DNA of 64,000 nucleotides from CAWJKP01 sp963843465 (GCA_963843465.1 CAWJKP010000004.1:1-64000), one strand, 5' to 3'; shown: positions 35,488-45,747, counted from the stretch's first letter. Notes: generated by a model from the sequence alone, not told the origin. A program made the numbers and translations.

Positions 35488-37663
35488 GCCGCCTCAAGTC
35501 GTCCAGGGCTGCTGCAATCGCCTTCATCGCCTCATCGTTCACGCCACGATCCGGGACTTCGCGGTTGGCCACCAACGTCAGCTTCACTTCCGGCCCCAGC
35601 TCGAAACGCGGCTTCGTGCCGTACCAGAAATGGCCCGCCAGGATAAGACGCACGGGCTGCGTTCCCTTGGACACAAACCGTGGCTCCTTGGGCTCCGTGT
35701 AAAACTGGCTCTGGCCGTAGTAGATCCGCCCCGCGTAGTCGCGGATGTCGATCACCGGCTCCTGGGTGAACATGTGCATCTTCGGGCCTTGGATCGTCAC
35801 GGCTCCTTCAGGCTGACCGGGGACGCCCTCGAAGACCAGATGCTGATCGCTCTGTTCGTTGTAGAAGTCGCTCATCACCACGGACCGATTGTCGCGGACC
35901 CGCAGGGTCGGCCTGGATTGGGTCGCCAACCGAGTCAGGAACCCGATGAGGCCTTCCTGCGAGGTGGCCGGCCCACGGATCGTGACCGTGCCTTCGTAGG
36001 AAGTGCGGAAGAGGAGCAGGGCGAAGTCGCTGCCGGTGATGCGAAGATTGCCTTGGACGTGGATGGCATCCACGACGCTGCCCGGCGGCAACTGGTCGAA
36101 GTGGAGACCATGCTTGTCCGGCGCCCTCTGGTACATGCCGAATCCGGAGACTTCGTCCAGGGTCAGACGGCACGGTGTACCGGAGGTGGAGGTGACGCGA
36201 ATATCGTCGCCGTGCGTCATCGGTCCGAAGTCGTGGTTACCCACCGCCAGGTTCGCCACCGTCACGTTCTGGACGCCAGAGACCTCGATGATAGGCCGGC
36301 CCGGCTCGCCCCGCCAAACCAGCCCGCAGCGGTATCCGCTTCCGCCGACCGTGTAGTTGCGGCCCATCACGCAGAGCGTCTTGGAGACCACGTAGCGGCC
36401 GGTCGGCAGGTAGGCGATCGCCCCATGGCCGGCCAGTCTCGCGGCGTCGATCGCGGCCTGGATCGCCGCCGTATCGTCGCTCTTCCCATCCGCCTTGGCG
36501 CCGAAGTCGCGCACGGCGTCCAAGACCCTGCCTGGCGCCGGCGCCGAATCGTGGAGGAACCGTTGTTCGGCCGAGGCAATCACACCGCCCAACCGGCCGG
36601 ACGGGATCACGTACAGTTTTGCCGCTGGCGCGATCTGGACCAGGCTCTCGACTGCCGCCGGCCGGTTGTTGCTCAGCATCAGTTTCTGCGCCGGGTTGGC
36701 GAGGTGGACTGGTGCCCGATCGGAAGGCGGCCGGGTGAACGAGCAATCGAACATCAGCACCGGGCTGCCGTTGAGATGTACCGCTCCTTCCGGGTCGGTC
36801 CAGCCGGCCGCATGGCAATCCTGAAGCGTTAGCGGGGCGATGGTTCCCCGCTCTTCGATGAACCGCCTGGAACCGACCGAAGTGCAGCGGCGGATCGAAC
36901 TGCCGTGCTCGCTGCCGATGACGAAGTCGGCCTGGCGGCTGCCGGCGAAGTGGCAATTGCGCGCATAGAAGTTGCCCTTGTTGTCCAGCACGCCGGTACC
37001 GCAGTTGCGGAACTCGCAGCCGTCGATCGTGTTGTCGTAGTCGTTGAAGGTCAGCAAGGCTAGGGCGGTGCCGCAGTTCTCGAAGAGGCAGTTGTGGTAG
37101 AGGATCTCGGCGGAGGCGACCGTCTGCTCATGCCCGACGCGGATGCCGAAGCCGGTGAAGTTGCGGAAGGCCTCGTGCTCGTGGCGGACTTCGGTCTCGA
37201 ACCGTTGCTGGGCGGCGTGGTCGAATCCCACGGCCGCCTTTCCCCTGCCGTCCCAGCTCAGGCCCACGTAACGGCTGTAGGCCACGCCATTGCTCCAGAA
37301 CATGCGGCCACCTTCCGGCCCGTCCCACACGAGCCGCGTGTCCCGGCCGTGACCGACGACCAGGCAGCCGTGCCTCGGCCCCTGGAAGACCAGCGTCTTC
37401 GTGATCCGGTAGGCGCCCGGCGGCAAGTACACCGTCCTCCCATCCCCCTTGCAATCCAGAGCGGCTTGGATCGCCGCCGTATCGTCCGCCTGCCCGTCGC
37501 CGACCGCGGCTGGCGTAACGTCCGTCTTGACGTTGATCCAGTCGGACCGCTTTTGCCACGCCAAGCTCGGGATGTCGGGGGGCGCCGCCGCAACGGCCGC
37601 CTCGACATAGCCAAAGGCCATTCCGAACAGGACAATCCCCGCCAATGTTCGCGTCAACTTCAT
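35447..37663 (-). CDS. Secreted pectate-lyase-superfamily beta-helix protein
   Basis: Start ATG at 37663 (MKLTRTLAGIVLFGMAFG, signal peptide); an earlier GTG or ATG is less likely. Two pectate_lyase_3 domains in tandem: each opens with '(V)..DG.(S/A)DDTAAIQAA' (GDGQADDTAAIQAALDC and ADGKSDDTAAIQAAIDA) followed by VYLPPGAYRITKTLVF or AYLPTGRYVVSKTLCV and beta-helix coils. This is the architecture of glucanase/polygalacturonase-type lyases and of phage tail spikes. Complete at 738 residues. Substrate is probably a plant or algal polysaccharide. Confidence 0.85.
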   Translation of the reverse strand: MKLTRTLAGIVLFGMAFGYVEAAVAAAPPDIPSLAWQKRSDWINVKTDVTPAAVGDGQADDTAAIQAALDCKGDGRTVYLPPGAYRITKTLVFQGPRHGCLVVGHGRDTRLVWDGPEGGRMFWSNGVAYSRYVGLSWDGRGKAAVGFDHAAQQRFETEVRHEHEAFRNFTGFGIRVGHEQTVASAEILYHNCLFENCGTALALLTFNDYDNTIDGCEFRNCGTGVLDNKGNFYARNCHFAGSRQADFVIGSEHGSSIRRCTSVGSRRFIEERGTIAPLTLQDCHAAGWTDPEGAVHLNGSPVLMFDCSFTRPPSDRAPVHLANPAQKLMLSNNRPAAVESLVQIAPAAKLYVIPSGRLGGVIASAEQRFLHDSAPAPGRVLDAVRDFGAKADGKSDDTAAIQAAIDAARLAGHGAIAYLPTGRYVVSKTLCVMGRNYTVGGSGYRCGLVWRGEPGRPIIEVSGVQNVTVANLAVGNHDFGPMTHGDDIRVTSTSGTPCRLTLDEVSGFGMYQRAPDKHGLHFDQLPPGSVVDAIHVQGNLRITGSDFALLLFRTSYEGTVTIRGPATSQEGLIGFLTRLATQSRPTLRVRDNRSVVMSDFYNEQSDQHLVFEGVPGQPEGAVTIQGPKMHMFTQEPVIDIRDYAGRIYYGQSQFYTEPKEPRFVSKGTQPVRLILAGHFWYGTKPRFELGPEVKLTLVANREVPDRGVNDEAMKAIAAALDDLRRLGELDQRLSRSGL

Positions 37664-37705
37664 TTCACCGACTCCCTGCACGATCCATGACGAGTCACCA
37701 GTAGC

Positions 37706-38674
37706 TCAGAAAAACGACGAGAGAAATTCCGGTACGCGCGTGTCCAGCCAGAAACGCGGCGACCAGGGCCACCGGCCGTAAACATAACCGATATGGCCGC
37801 CGTCGTCGCTGATTTCCAGCGTCACCTTGTCGGAAACATCGCGCTGGCGCGGGATCAGGTGGGCCGGTACCAGCGGATCGTTGCGGGCGTTGAGAATGAG
37901 CGTTGGGACCGTCACGTGCTTGAGCAGCACGTCCGATCGCGTCCTGGTGTAGTAGTCCTCAGCACCGTTGAACCCATTCCACGGCCCGGTGATGCGGTCG
38001 TCGAACTTGAAGAAGGTGTTCAGCCGGCGCAGCTCCCGGCGGGTGATCCCCAGGTCATCGCCCAGCGCCTCCATTTTCCGCGCAACGTCACGGCGGAGGC
38101 TCCGCAGGAGGTACCACTGATAAATACGACAGAGCCCGCGCTCGATCTTCTTGGCCACGGTCCCCAGATGGAACGGGGCCGATACACCCACGGCCGCAGC
38201 GACCGGCAATACCCGACCGCGCTGCCCACACTCACCCAGCCACTTCAGGCAGATGTTCGCACCCACGGAGTAGCCCACGACTCCGATCGCCGTGCCCGGC
38301 TCTCTCTGGGTTAGGTGATGGACCAGGTAGTCCAGGTCGCAGGTCATCCCGCAATGGTAGCTCCGTGGTGTGCGGTTGGGTTCGACCCGGCCGCGGTAGT
38401 TCAGCAGCACGCCGCGCCAACCGCGCGCCTGGCACGCTCGCAGCAGTCCCCGCACATAGGCCGACCCCAGGTCACCCTGTAATCCTGGCACCACGATCAC
38501 GATAGGGCCGCCCGTGCCAGTCCAGTCCAGCCGCGCAAAATCCCCGTCGGGAAGCTCCAGTCGCTCCGATCGCGCGTTGAGCCGAACCCGCCGCGTCAGA
38601 ACCGGCCAGAGGGTCTGGACGTGTCCCCCCAGCAGCCACCAACTGGCCTGGAAGCGATCATCAGCCACGGTCAC
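37706..38674 (-). CDS. YheT-family alpha/beta hydrolase
   Basis: A 322-residue cytoplasmic protein with the AB-hydrolase fold of the YheT/ABHD1-3 family: IVIVVPGLQGDLGSAYVRG, the nucleophile elbow VVGYSVGANICLKWLG (serine), NARNDPLVPAHLI (aspartate) and ISDDGGHIGYVYGRWPW (histidine). All catalytic residues are present. Its start overlaps the stop of the upstream serine hydrolase by ATGA, so the two are co-translated. The family acts on lipids or esters; exact substrate unknown. Confidence 0.9.
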   Translation of the reverse strand: MTVADDRFQASWWLLGGHVQTLWPVLTRRVRLNARSERLELPDGDFARLDWTGTGGPIVIVVPGLQGDLGSAYVRGLLRACQARGWRGVLLNYRGRVEPNRTPRSYHCGMTCDLDYLVHHLTQREPGTAIGVVGYSVGANICLKWLGECGQRGRVLPVAAAVGVSAPFHLGTVAKKIERGLCRIYQWYLLRSLRRDVARKMEALGDDLGITRRELRRLNTFFKFDDRITGPWNGFNGAEDYYTRTRSDVLLKHVTVPTLILNARNDPLVPAHLIPRQRDVSDKVTLEISDDGGHIGYVYGRWPWSPRFWLDTRVPEFLSSFF

Positions 38675-40137
38675 TCAGCCTTTCCCACCAATTCTGATTC
38701 CTTGGTCGGACCGAAGCCTACGTTCGACTCGGAAGTGTAATGCAACTCCTTCCCGGAGAACCTCAACCTGACAGTGATGATAAACGGCGTCTCGTAAAAG
38801 CAGAGCTTGGCCGTGAAGGTATTGTCCTCCGTCCATGCGCCGTTGGCCGCCACCGGTTGCCGGGATAACAAGCCCCATGCCAACTGCCCCTTTTGCCATG
38901 CCCCGCGACCGCAGACTGTCCGTTGTTCGACTCCGTCGAATCGCGTGACAAGAGTCACGGCACCGCCTTTTCCATCGCTCTCCAATGTGATCGCTTCCAA
39001 CTTGCGTTGGTTGGCCGGGAACACGTACTTCTTGCCCGATACCTTCGCGGGAGAGCCAGAACCCTCCTCGGGACGCAGCGACAGCCCCTTTAGCGTCTGT
39101 TCGAGCTTCTTCCCGGACTGATCATCGGGGGCCAGCGACGACGGCTTCATGGCCGGAAGTAGTTTGTCCCAGACGAGGTTCAGGACGGCCTGCATGTCCT
39201 TCACACCGCTTGTGATGACGATAACCACATCCTGCTCGGGCAGCACGAGGCAGTATTGCCCGAACGCTCCGTCCCCACGATAGGCGCCATGGCGGCAGCG
39301 CCAGAACTGGTATCCATAGCCCTGGTCCCAATCGCTCTGCGGGTTGCTCCCGTTCGAGGTTTGTCGAGCGGTCGCCGCCTCGACCCACGCCTTGGGAACG
39401 AGTTGCTTCCCCTGCCACTTGCCCTTCTGCAAGTAAAGCTGGCCGAAGCGCGCGATGTCCTCGGTACGGATGCTCAAGCCGAAACCGCCGGCCGTGATGC
39501 CTTGCGGGCTGGTTTCCCAGGTTGGCCGCTGGATGCCCAGAGGCTCGAACAGACGCGGCCGGAGGTAATCGAGAACGGTCATGCCCGTCGCCTTCTGGAC
39601 GATAGCCGAGAGCATGTAGGTCGCCGAGGTGTTGTAGAGGAAATGGGTGCCGGGCTTGAACGGGACAGGATGCGCAAGGAAGGTCTTGGTCCAAGATTGA
39701 CCTGGCGCACGCGGTGGCTCGCTTTGGTGCCCCGTGGACATGCGGAGCAGGTCGCTGACTCGCATCGCCTTCAGGTTGTTGCTCGGCTCGGGCGGGGCAT
39801 CTTCGGGAAAGAACTTCAGCACCTCGTCGTCCAGGCTGAGTTTCCCCTCCGAGATGGCCAGCCCTACGGCCGTGGAGGTGAAGCTCTTGCTCAGCGAGTA
39901 CAAGGAGTGGGGAGCCTCGGCGTGGTACGGCGACCACCAGCCTTCCGCCACCACGTGGCCGTGACGCAAGAGCATGAAGCTGTTCATCGAGTCGATGTTC
40001 TTGTCGGCCGCCTCGACGAACGAGAGCACAGCCGAGGATGAGACGCCCTGTGCTTCAGGGCTGCTGCGAGGCAAGTCCGCCCCGCAGCAGATGGAACTAC
40101 TGAACGTAACCACTACCATGATGGAGAGAGCTTTCAT
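38671..40137 (-). CDS. Class C beta-lactamase-like serine hydrolase
   Basis: Start ATG at 40137 (MKALSIMVVVTFSSSICC, a signal or lipoprotein-like peptide); the frame extends upstream without homology. The hydrolase has the SxxK motif in LYSLSKSFTSTAVG, the second motif YNTSATYMLS, and a late HGAYRGDGAFGQY replacing the KTG box as in many esterase-type members. It is 488 residues with a C-terminal beta domain. The family includes peptidases and esterases rather than true beta-lactamases. It is coupled with the downstream YheT-like gene. Confidence 0.88.
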   Translation of the reverse strand: MKALSIMVVVTFSSSICCGADLPRSSPEAQGVSSSAVLSFVEAADKNIDSMNSFMLLRHGHVVAEGWWSPYHAEAPHSLYSLSKSFTSTAVGLAISEGKLSLDDEVLKFFPEDAPPEPSNNLKAMRVSDLLRMSTGHQSEPPRAPGQSWTKTFLAHPVPFKPGTHFLYNTSATYMLSAIVQKATGMTVLDYLRPRLFEPLGIQRPTWETSPQGITAGGFGLSIRTEDIARFGQLYLQKGKWQGKQLVPKAWVEAATARQTSNGSNPQSDWDQGYGYQFWRCRHGAYRGDGAFGQYCLVLPEQDVVIVITSGVKDMQAVLNLVWDKLLPAMKPSSLAPDDQSGKKLEQTLKGLSLRPEEGSGSPAKVSGKKYVFPANQRKLEAITLESDGKGGAVTLVTRFDGVEQRTVCGRGAWQKGQLAWGLLSRQPVAANGAWTEDNTFTAKLCFYETPFIITVRLRFSGKELHYTSESNVGFGPTKESELVGKAE

Positions 40138-40199
40138 GAGTGTTGCCTTGGTGAGGTTGAGGATGGCTGTCGAAGGACGGGATGGAACGCCGGGGTTCA

Positions 40200-43100
40200 T
40201 CACTGGGACTTCCACCGCGCAGCGAATGTCGCGAGGTAGGCCTGGCGGAACTTTTCCATCGCGTCGCCGCTGGCCGTACATGCCGCCCACGGCAGGTCGG
40301 GACGATTGGGGAGCGCGTACGCCGGGGGATTGGCCCGGAACCGCTCGGCCAGGTCGCGAAAGGTGCGGCCCCAAGCTTTTTCCTTGCCGTCCGCGGTGAA
40401 CAGGCCGGTGAGTTTGCTTACGTCCATGGCCTGAGGGTCGTCATACATGCCCCAGTTCAGCCAGCCGCAGGCCATCGGCGAGGTGACCTCCAGCAGATGC
40501 CGGCACCACTGGGACTGTTGCTCCTCGGTGGCGGGTTTGCCATGAGGAGCGAGCAGCCCACCACCGTACCAGCCAAATTCAGCGATTACCAGGGGCAGCC
40601 CCGGCTTGGCACATTCACGGGCCATCGCCTCCAGGACCGCCAGGTTCGCGGTTTCTGCGGCAGGACCACCATAGTCATACGCGCCCGTCACCAAGGGGTA
40701 GAAGTGAAGCTCCAGGAAGTCGAGGTGCCGGGCAATGACGGAGGGTCGGAAGCCCGTATATTGGTCGATCGCGATCCGTTGCGCCGGGATCGACCACTGG
40801 AGCAAGCCCACGGTCACCAGGGCATCAGGATCGGCCGCGTGGATCGCCTTGGACTGTCGGGCCACCCAGTTCTCCGCAATGCTCTCACGAAAACGTTGGT
40901 AGTCGGCCAGCTCGGGTGCGGGCGAATTCATCTTTGGGTCGGGCACCGGCACCAGATCCTGGTTGTGTGCCTTGCGCCACGCAGCCCATTGAATACGCAG
41001 GTACGGCGTATCCCAGGCGACGTGTGGCTCATTCCGCAGGTCGTAAGCCCAGATGGTACTGCGACCACGATACCGGGCGGCAAACAAGCGCCAGTAGTTT
41101 TCCAACGCCGCAAGACAAGGCTCGTTGGTGTCGTTACTGAAGACGTTCAAGTCTTTGGTCCATGCCGGCATGCCTTCCCAGGCATCGGGACCTGTGGGAT
41201 GGACGTAGAGCCCCGTCTCGTCGGCGAGGCTGAGCAGTTGATCGAACTTGGCCAGCCCCTCGGGATTGAGCTTGCCCGGATCGGTAAAGAACGAACCGAA
41301 TGAGATAAAGACCCGTACTACATTGGCACCTTGCCTTTTCAATCGGGCAAAGTCGCGACGCGTAGCCTCGGCATCGAACTGCTTCCACAACCGAGGGGCC
41401 CAGCCAGTGCCGGGGCGGTAGTAAGTCACGCCGAAGGGCACGAAGGGCTTGCCGGCGGCGTCCGCGAAACCGTGACGCTCGCGCCGGACGCGGATCTTCG
41501 GCAGCGTCTTGGCCGCCAGCTCGAACGGCGAGGGAGCCTTTGCCTTGTCGGAAGGCGTGGCGGTGATGTCGATCAAGACCGACGGCGCTTTGCTCTGGTT
41601 AGTGGCCGGATACTGGAGCAATCCCTGCATCTGGCCCGCCAGGCGCCCGCGGATGGTGTCGAACTCGTCAAGCGCCGACTGATCCAACCTGCCAGGCGAA
41701 GGCCACATGCCAGTGGCCAGGTATTTCGGTTGGACGCGGATGGCGTTCCACGTCTCTTGCAGGACGCGCCGCGCCCGGCGAACCGCTTCCTGGCAAGCTG
41801 GGTCGAGGCAGTCTTGCCGTTGGGCGATTGCTTGCTGAAGGGTATAGACATAACGGGCATCGTCAAAACCCTCGCGGAAGCAGGACCAGTACACGGCCGG
41901 AATGACCGCGCCGTCGTCGTCCACCCTCTGTCCACACCCGGAACAACCTCCGCGCAGATAATCAAATGGGTCTGGCCCACATGTCCAGTTCCAGTTCCAG
42001 GGGATCAGCGTCGTATAACCACTCCTCCAGAAGCCGAAGCCATAGGTCATGCGGCCGCCTTTGCACATTGTCAAGCGGTCTTTGATCTCGCCGGCATTGT
42101 GGTTCGGGTAGCACCAGTATTCGTACCGTTTTTGGGCGGCGATCCGCTCGTAGGGCACGGAATATGGCTGGGAGCACCAAATGTCCAGGTACGGGGCGTA
42201 AGCGGCCGCATCAGGGTCCACGGGATCTTTGGTCGCATAAGTTCTCACGCCGGCAGCCTTGACGGCGGCGTAGACCTTCACCCCAAACTCCTTGCAGGAC
42301 GGATCGACCTCGTCAATCGGGCAGCAAATGAACTCCGGCCAACCCTTGGCCTTGCGCTGGCGTTGGAAATCCCGAAACATCTCGGTGATGCGGTCATAGA
42401 ACGCTGGCGGCGGCATCGGGCTCACGCGCCAGTGGCTCTGGACTTTGCCGCCGGGCGTGGTGTCGCGGTAGACGCGGTGGATGACTCCATCCGCCGTCAC
42501 CGGCGCCGGTCCCCGCAGCCCCGCGCGGAGCATGTGCTGGATTTCGCCGGCATGGTCGACCACGATCTCGCGGCCGTCCTCGCAACGCAGGCCGAGCGTC
42601 GGCAGCATGTCCAGCCCGAAGTCGGCCATGGCCCGGTAGTCGTTGTCGGCGGCCTTGCGAATGAACGCCTCGCTGCGTCCTTGGTAAAGGCCCTTGTTCC
42701 TCACGTAGAAATAGGCGGAGTAGTGCTTGGCCGGGTCTTTCTGGAGGCGGAAGTCCAGGACCGGCAGACCAATCTCGATACTGAGGGCCCGGTCGAATCC
42801 GTCGTCCCAAATCGTGACGGTCCCCACGTAGAAGCCCGGCTTGGTGCCGTCAGGCACATGGATCGTGAGCCAATACCGCTGGCACTCGCGAGCGGGGGAG
42901 GTGTGGACTGTCACTCGCTCCAGAAGTTCCGGCGTGCGTCGGTAGGTGTTGACGGTCGTGTAGGACGGGTAGCCGACGTTCCAGTAGGTGGCTAAGCGGA
43001 CGTCAACGCAATCGGAAGGGATTTCATCACCAAAGCAGGTCATCAGCGGCGAGACGCGGACCTTCAGGTTCACCAGGGGCCGGACGGGATAGAGCGCCAG

Positions 43101-43463
43101 GGTCACCGGCTGGAACTGGCCAGGTACGGCGAAGGTGCGCAGGCCCATCAGTCGCTCGTCCGGCCGTGGGCGGGTATTCGGGTAGACGGGTTCTACGGTG
43201 GGACGGGCAAACAGCAGGTATCCACGCTGCTTCTCGGCTTCCGTCAGCGCCGGCTCGGGCGCCGTCTCCACATAGGGGATCTCCGTAACGCCGGCCGGAA
43301 GGGCGGGCTGCGCGTGAGCCCGCCGCTCTTCGGCGTAATCTACCGGCTTCGGAATGAGCTTGGGACCTTCCGGAGGCGGTCGCAACGCCCCAACGGCCGT
43401 CGTGGTACCGGCCGAGACGAGTGCTACGGTGATTGCAGTGATGAACGAGCGGTAACGGTTCAT
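40200..43463 (-). CDS. Secreted two-domain glycosidase: GH123/DUF4091-like plus GH5-like
   Basis: ATG at 43463 follows AAGGAGG at about 8 bp; the upstream GTG is inside the ribosome site. After a signal peptide (FITAITVALVSAGTTTAVGA) the N-terminal half resembles GH123/DUF4091 proteins (TYWNVGYPSYTTVNTYRRTP, FICCPIDEVDPSC). The C-terminal half is a GH5-type cellulase/mannanase barrel: PFVPFGVTYYRPG, IWAYDLRNEPHV (acid/base glutamate), LELHFYPLV and LVIAEFGWYGG (nucleophile glutamate). At 1,087 residues both domains look complete, so it probably cleaves two linkages in one polysaccharide. Confidence 0.85.
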   Translation of the reverse strand: MNRYRSFITAITVALVSAGTTTAVGALRPPPEGPKLIPKPVDYAEERRAHAQPALPAGVTEIPYVETAPEPALTEAEKQRGYLLFARPTVEPVYPNTRPRPDERLMGLRTFAVPGQFQPVTLALYPVRPLVNLKVRVSPLMTCFGDEIPSDCVDVRLATYWNVGYPSYTTVNTYRRTPELLERVTVHTSPARECQRYWLTIHVPDGTKPGFYVGTVTIWDDGFDRALSIEIGLPVLDFRLQKDPAKHYSAYFYVRNKGLYQGRSEAFIRKAADNDYRAMADFGLDMLPTLGLRCEDGREIVVDHAGEIQHMLRAGLRGPAPVTADGVIHRVYRDTTPGGKVQSHWRVSPMPPPAFYDRITEMFRDFQRQRKAKGWPEFICCPIDEVDPSCKEFGVKVYAAVKAAGVRTYATKDPVDPDAAAYAPYLDIWCSQPYSVPYERIAAQKRYEYWCYPNHNAGEIKDRLTMCKGGRMTYGFGFWRSGYTTLIPWNWNWTCGPDPFDYLRGGCSGCGQRVDDDGAVIPAVYWSCFREGFDDARYVYTLQQAIAQRQDCLDPACQEAVRRARRVLQETWNAIRVQPKYLATGMWPSPGRLDQSALDEFDTIRGRLAGQMQGLLQYPATNQSKAPSVLIDITATPSDKAKAPSPFELAAKTLPKIRVRRERHGFADAAGKPFVPFGVTYYRPGTGWAPRLWKQFDAEATRRDFARLKRQGANVVRVFISFGSFFTDPGKLNPEGLAKFDQLLSLADETGLYVHPTGPDAWEGMPAWTKDLNVFSNDTNEPCLAALENYWRLFAARYRGRSTIWAYDLRNEPHVAWDTPYLRIQWAAWRKAHNQDLVPVPDPKMNSPAPELADYQRFRESIAENWVARQSKAIHAADPDALVTVGLLQWSIPAQRIAIDQYTGFRPSVIARHLDFLELHFYPLVTGAYDYGGPAAETANLAVLEAMARECAKPGLPLVIAEFGWYGGGLLAPHGKPATEEQQSQWCRHLLEVTSPMACGWLNWGMYDDPQAMDVSKLTGLFTADGKEKAWGRTFRDLAERFRANPPAYALPNRPDLPWAACTASGDAMEKFRQAYLATFAARWKSQ

Positions 43464-43510
43464 GGAATCCACCTCCTTCTTGCCTGCCGACTGAACCAGA
43501 TTCGTTCAAT

Positions 43511-43852
43511 TTACTTGCCGACGAAGTATATCGGTGACTCCCCTGGGGTCACCTTTCTGCCTTCCAAGGGATTTCCCAGGAGGTCTAGCGACTGGAACCC
43601 TTGCGGCACGTCCAGCTTCGGGGCGTCGTCGTGAAAGCCCTGGCAAACGCCGGCATGGAAGAAGACCTTGCGCACCCCGTTGGCAAACATCACCGTGGCC
43701 CACTGTACGAGATCCGTCGATGCCGTCCGCTCGTCCGAACTGAATTCCCAAACGGCGACCGGTGGTGCCAGCAGAACGGAGAAACTGACGACGCGAAAGA
43801 TCAAGCATGGGGATGACTCCCGGAGCGGTGGCTCATGGTTTTCGGCTCGCAT
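43511..43852 (-). pseudogene. Glycosidase remnant with internal deletion
   Basis: STDLVQWATVMFANGVRKV and FFHAGVCQGFHDDAPK are typical of the last barrel strands of a secreted glycosidase, followed directly by LDVPQGFQSLDLLGNPLEG, the closing beta-sandwich ('DLMGNPL'). The segment between (about 80 residues) is missing, in frame. It starts inside the neighbouring gene's 3' end and stops at 43511. Confidence 0.55.
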
Positions 43853-45705
43853 CGTTCAACTTGGCTTCCATTCTCACGGTTCCGCACGATTTCGACCTCC
43901 ATCGAAGCCGGGAGCATCGGCGATTGAGGAAGCGAGTCCTGGGTGAAGGACAATGGATAGCGATCCTGCGTGCCATCGGCCGTAAGCCGCAAAAGCGCCG
44001 GCCCATCCTTCAACGTGGTGAGGTCTATGACGGCCTCGGTCCCTCGCAGGTCCCGGGCGACGGTCGTGCCGTTCAGCGCGATGGAAAAGCTCGTCGGCGG
44101 CTTGCCGACCCAAGTCCATTGAACCGGCACTCGGTCTTTCGCGACGACCTCTCGGCGGCCCGGATGCGCGATGGCCAGAACCGTCGTCTGCGGCGTCTTC
44201 TGACGGTACAGGTCTACCAAGGCTCGCGTCAGGTTCAGGTAATGGAATCCCCAGCCGCCATGGCCTCGATAAGCGGGCGTGGTCAAGGAGACGGGCTCGA
44301 TGTCGTCGCTCAACTCCACGCTGTAGCTGTCGCCGTACCACGCCTGCGAGCCCTCGGGAGCGCCGGTGAACTCCTGGAACTGGTGCAACTGGAGGAACCG
44401 GGGCCGTTGTTGCAGGGCGCCCTTGAACGACTCCAGATAGGTCCAGCCGCCCCGGCGGCCGAAGGCCGTGGGCGCTTTCCAGCCTCCCTGGTCAAAGAAG
44501 GCCGTGGAAGCGGTCATCGCCTCGGGCTTGCCCTGGAACAGCGTGACGGGTTGCCGAAGGCTGCCGTCCATCCAGCTCCAATACCCGGCCTCGTTGTGAC
44601 GGCAGAGCTGGTGCTGGGAAGACATCCAACGGATCGTGAAGTTCCGCTCATCGACCGGCGCCTGGTGCGTGTCTTTCAGCCACGCGGGGCCGCCGCCGTT
44701 GAAGACAATCAACAGCGGCTTGCCGAGGTATTCCAAGAACAGGCGTTGGAAGCGGGGGTTGCCGATGTAGTTGTGGTAGATCCATAGGATCTCCTCGTTG
44801 ATGGCCACCATGGTCGTGGACGGCCCGTTGTTCACCCCCACGAAGATGACGATACGGGGCACCGGCAGGCCCTGCTCCCGCATCGCGGCAGCAGTCTCCA
44901 AGAGCATGGTCGTCGCGCGGACAACCTCATTGGCGGCATCCGACCGCTGGTCCCAATGCCGGCGGTCCCAGAGTTGATTTGACCAGTCTACCAGGAGAAA
45001 ATCGACACCGGACTCGACCAGCCAGATGAGATGCTGCCTCACGATGTCCGGGTCCCAGGAGCGGTAGAACCCCACCAGCGGCACGGCCTGGGCGGTCGTC
45101 CAGTTGAAGTTCTGCGGGGTAAACAGGGTGCAGTATTGCGCGCCGACGAGGTGCTCGGGGTCGGAGGCCATGACGGCCAGCCGCCGCCGATCGACCTGGA
45201 CGGTGACGCGGTTGGACAGCGCCGCGGTCTCCGGCAGTGGCGTGCCCACCTGCAGCCGCTGGCGGCTCATCTGGCTGTCGGTCATCGTGCGCGTCCAGCT
45301 CCACTTCTCCCCGGGAGGCAAGGTCTCGACCTGGATCTCTGCGATTCCCGGCTGCGGCAAGGGCAGATAGAAAGTGGCCCGCCCTTGGGCGTCGGCGTAC
45401 TGGTGAGCCCCCCAGCGCTTGCCGTTGACGTAAGGCAAGAGCAGATGACCGGCCGCCGGCTTCCCATCGGGGAGGGTCACCGCGGCATCGAGTCTCGCAC
45501 TTCGCCCCATGCCGATCCTTGGGGATTCGGTCGCAATCTGGACCGTCGGCCGTGGCGTTGTCTGTCTTGTCGTGCCTCCGGGTAGTGCGACCTGCCCGCA
45601 GACGATTCCCGCGAACCCCAGGCAGGCGGTCAGCAAGACGACTCCCGCCGTGAATACGACCACCCCCCGTAGACCGAAAACGCAAGTGTCTGTACTTGGA
45701 CGCAT
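43801..45705 (-). CDS. Secreted GH71/GH99-like glycosidase
   Basis: The 634-residue protein has an N-terminal membrane or signal helix (VVVFTAGVVLLTACLGFAG), then an Ig-like domain (SPRIGMGRSARLDAAV). The catalytic region (VPLVGFYRSWDPDIVRQHL, GVDFLLVDWSNQLWDRRHW, YLGKPLLIVFNGG, WSWMDGSL) shows the pattern of GH71/99-type barrels that act on alpha-glucans or mannans ('FYRSWDP', 'WSN'). A C-terminal beta domain follows. Complete. Its 3' end overlaps a glycosidase remnant by about 50 bp. Confidence 0.7.
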   Translation of the reverse strand: MRPSTDTCVFGLRGVVVFTAGVVLLTACLGFAGIVCGQVALPGGTTRQTTPRPTVQIATESPRIGMGRSARLDAAVTLPDGKPAAGHLLLPYVNGKRWGAHQYADAQGRATFYLPLPQPGIAEIQVETLPPGEKWSWTRTMTDSQMSRQRLQVGTPLPETAALSNRVTVQVDRRRLAVMASDPEHLVGAQYCTLFTPQNFNWTTAQAVPLVGFYRSWDPDIVRQHLIWLVESGVDFLLVDWSNQLWDRRHWDQRSDAANEVVRATTMLLETAAAMREQGLPVPRIVIFVGVNNGPSTTMVAINEEILWIYHNYIGNPRFQRLFLEYLGKPLLIVFNGGGPAWLKDTHQAPVDERNFTIRWMSSQHQLCRHNEAGYWSWMDGSLRQPVTLFQGKPEAMTASTAFFDQGGWKAPTAFGRRGGWTYLESFKGALQQRPRFLQLHQFQEFTGAPEGSQAWYGDSYSVELSDDIEPVSLTTPAYRGHGGWGFHYLNLTRALVDLYRQKTPQTTVLAIAHPGRREVVAKDRVPVQWTWVGKPPTSFSIALNGTTVARDLRGTEAVIDLTTLKDGPALLRLTADGTQDRYPLSFTQDSLPQSPMLPASMEVEIVRNRENGSQVERCEPKTMSHRSGSHPHA

Positions 45706-45747
45706 CTCGTTTCCTTCTCTGAAGAATCCATCCCGCTTGCCGGCCGG

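Noticed and set aside
38671..40137. Antibiotic beta-lactamase
   Set aside because: It has SxxK and YxN but no KTG box; the family is mostly esterase or peptidase-like.
41331..42995. 554-codon plus-strand open frame opposite the GH123/GH5 gene
   Set aside because: Shadow of the well-supported minus-strand enzyme.
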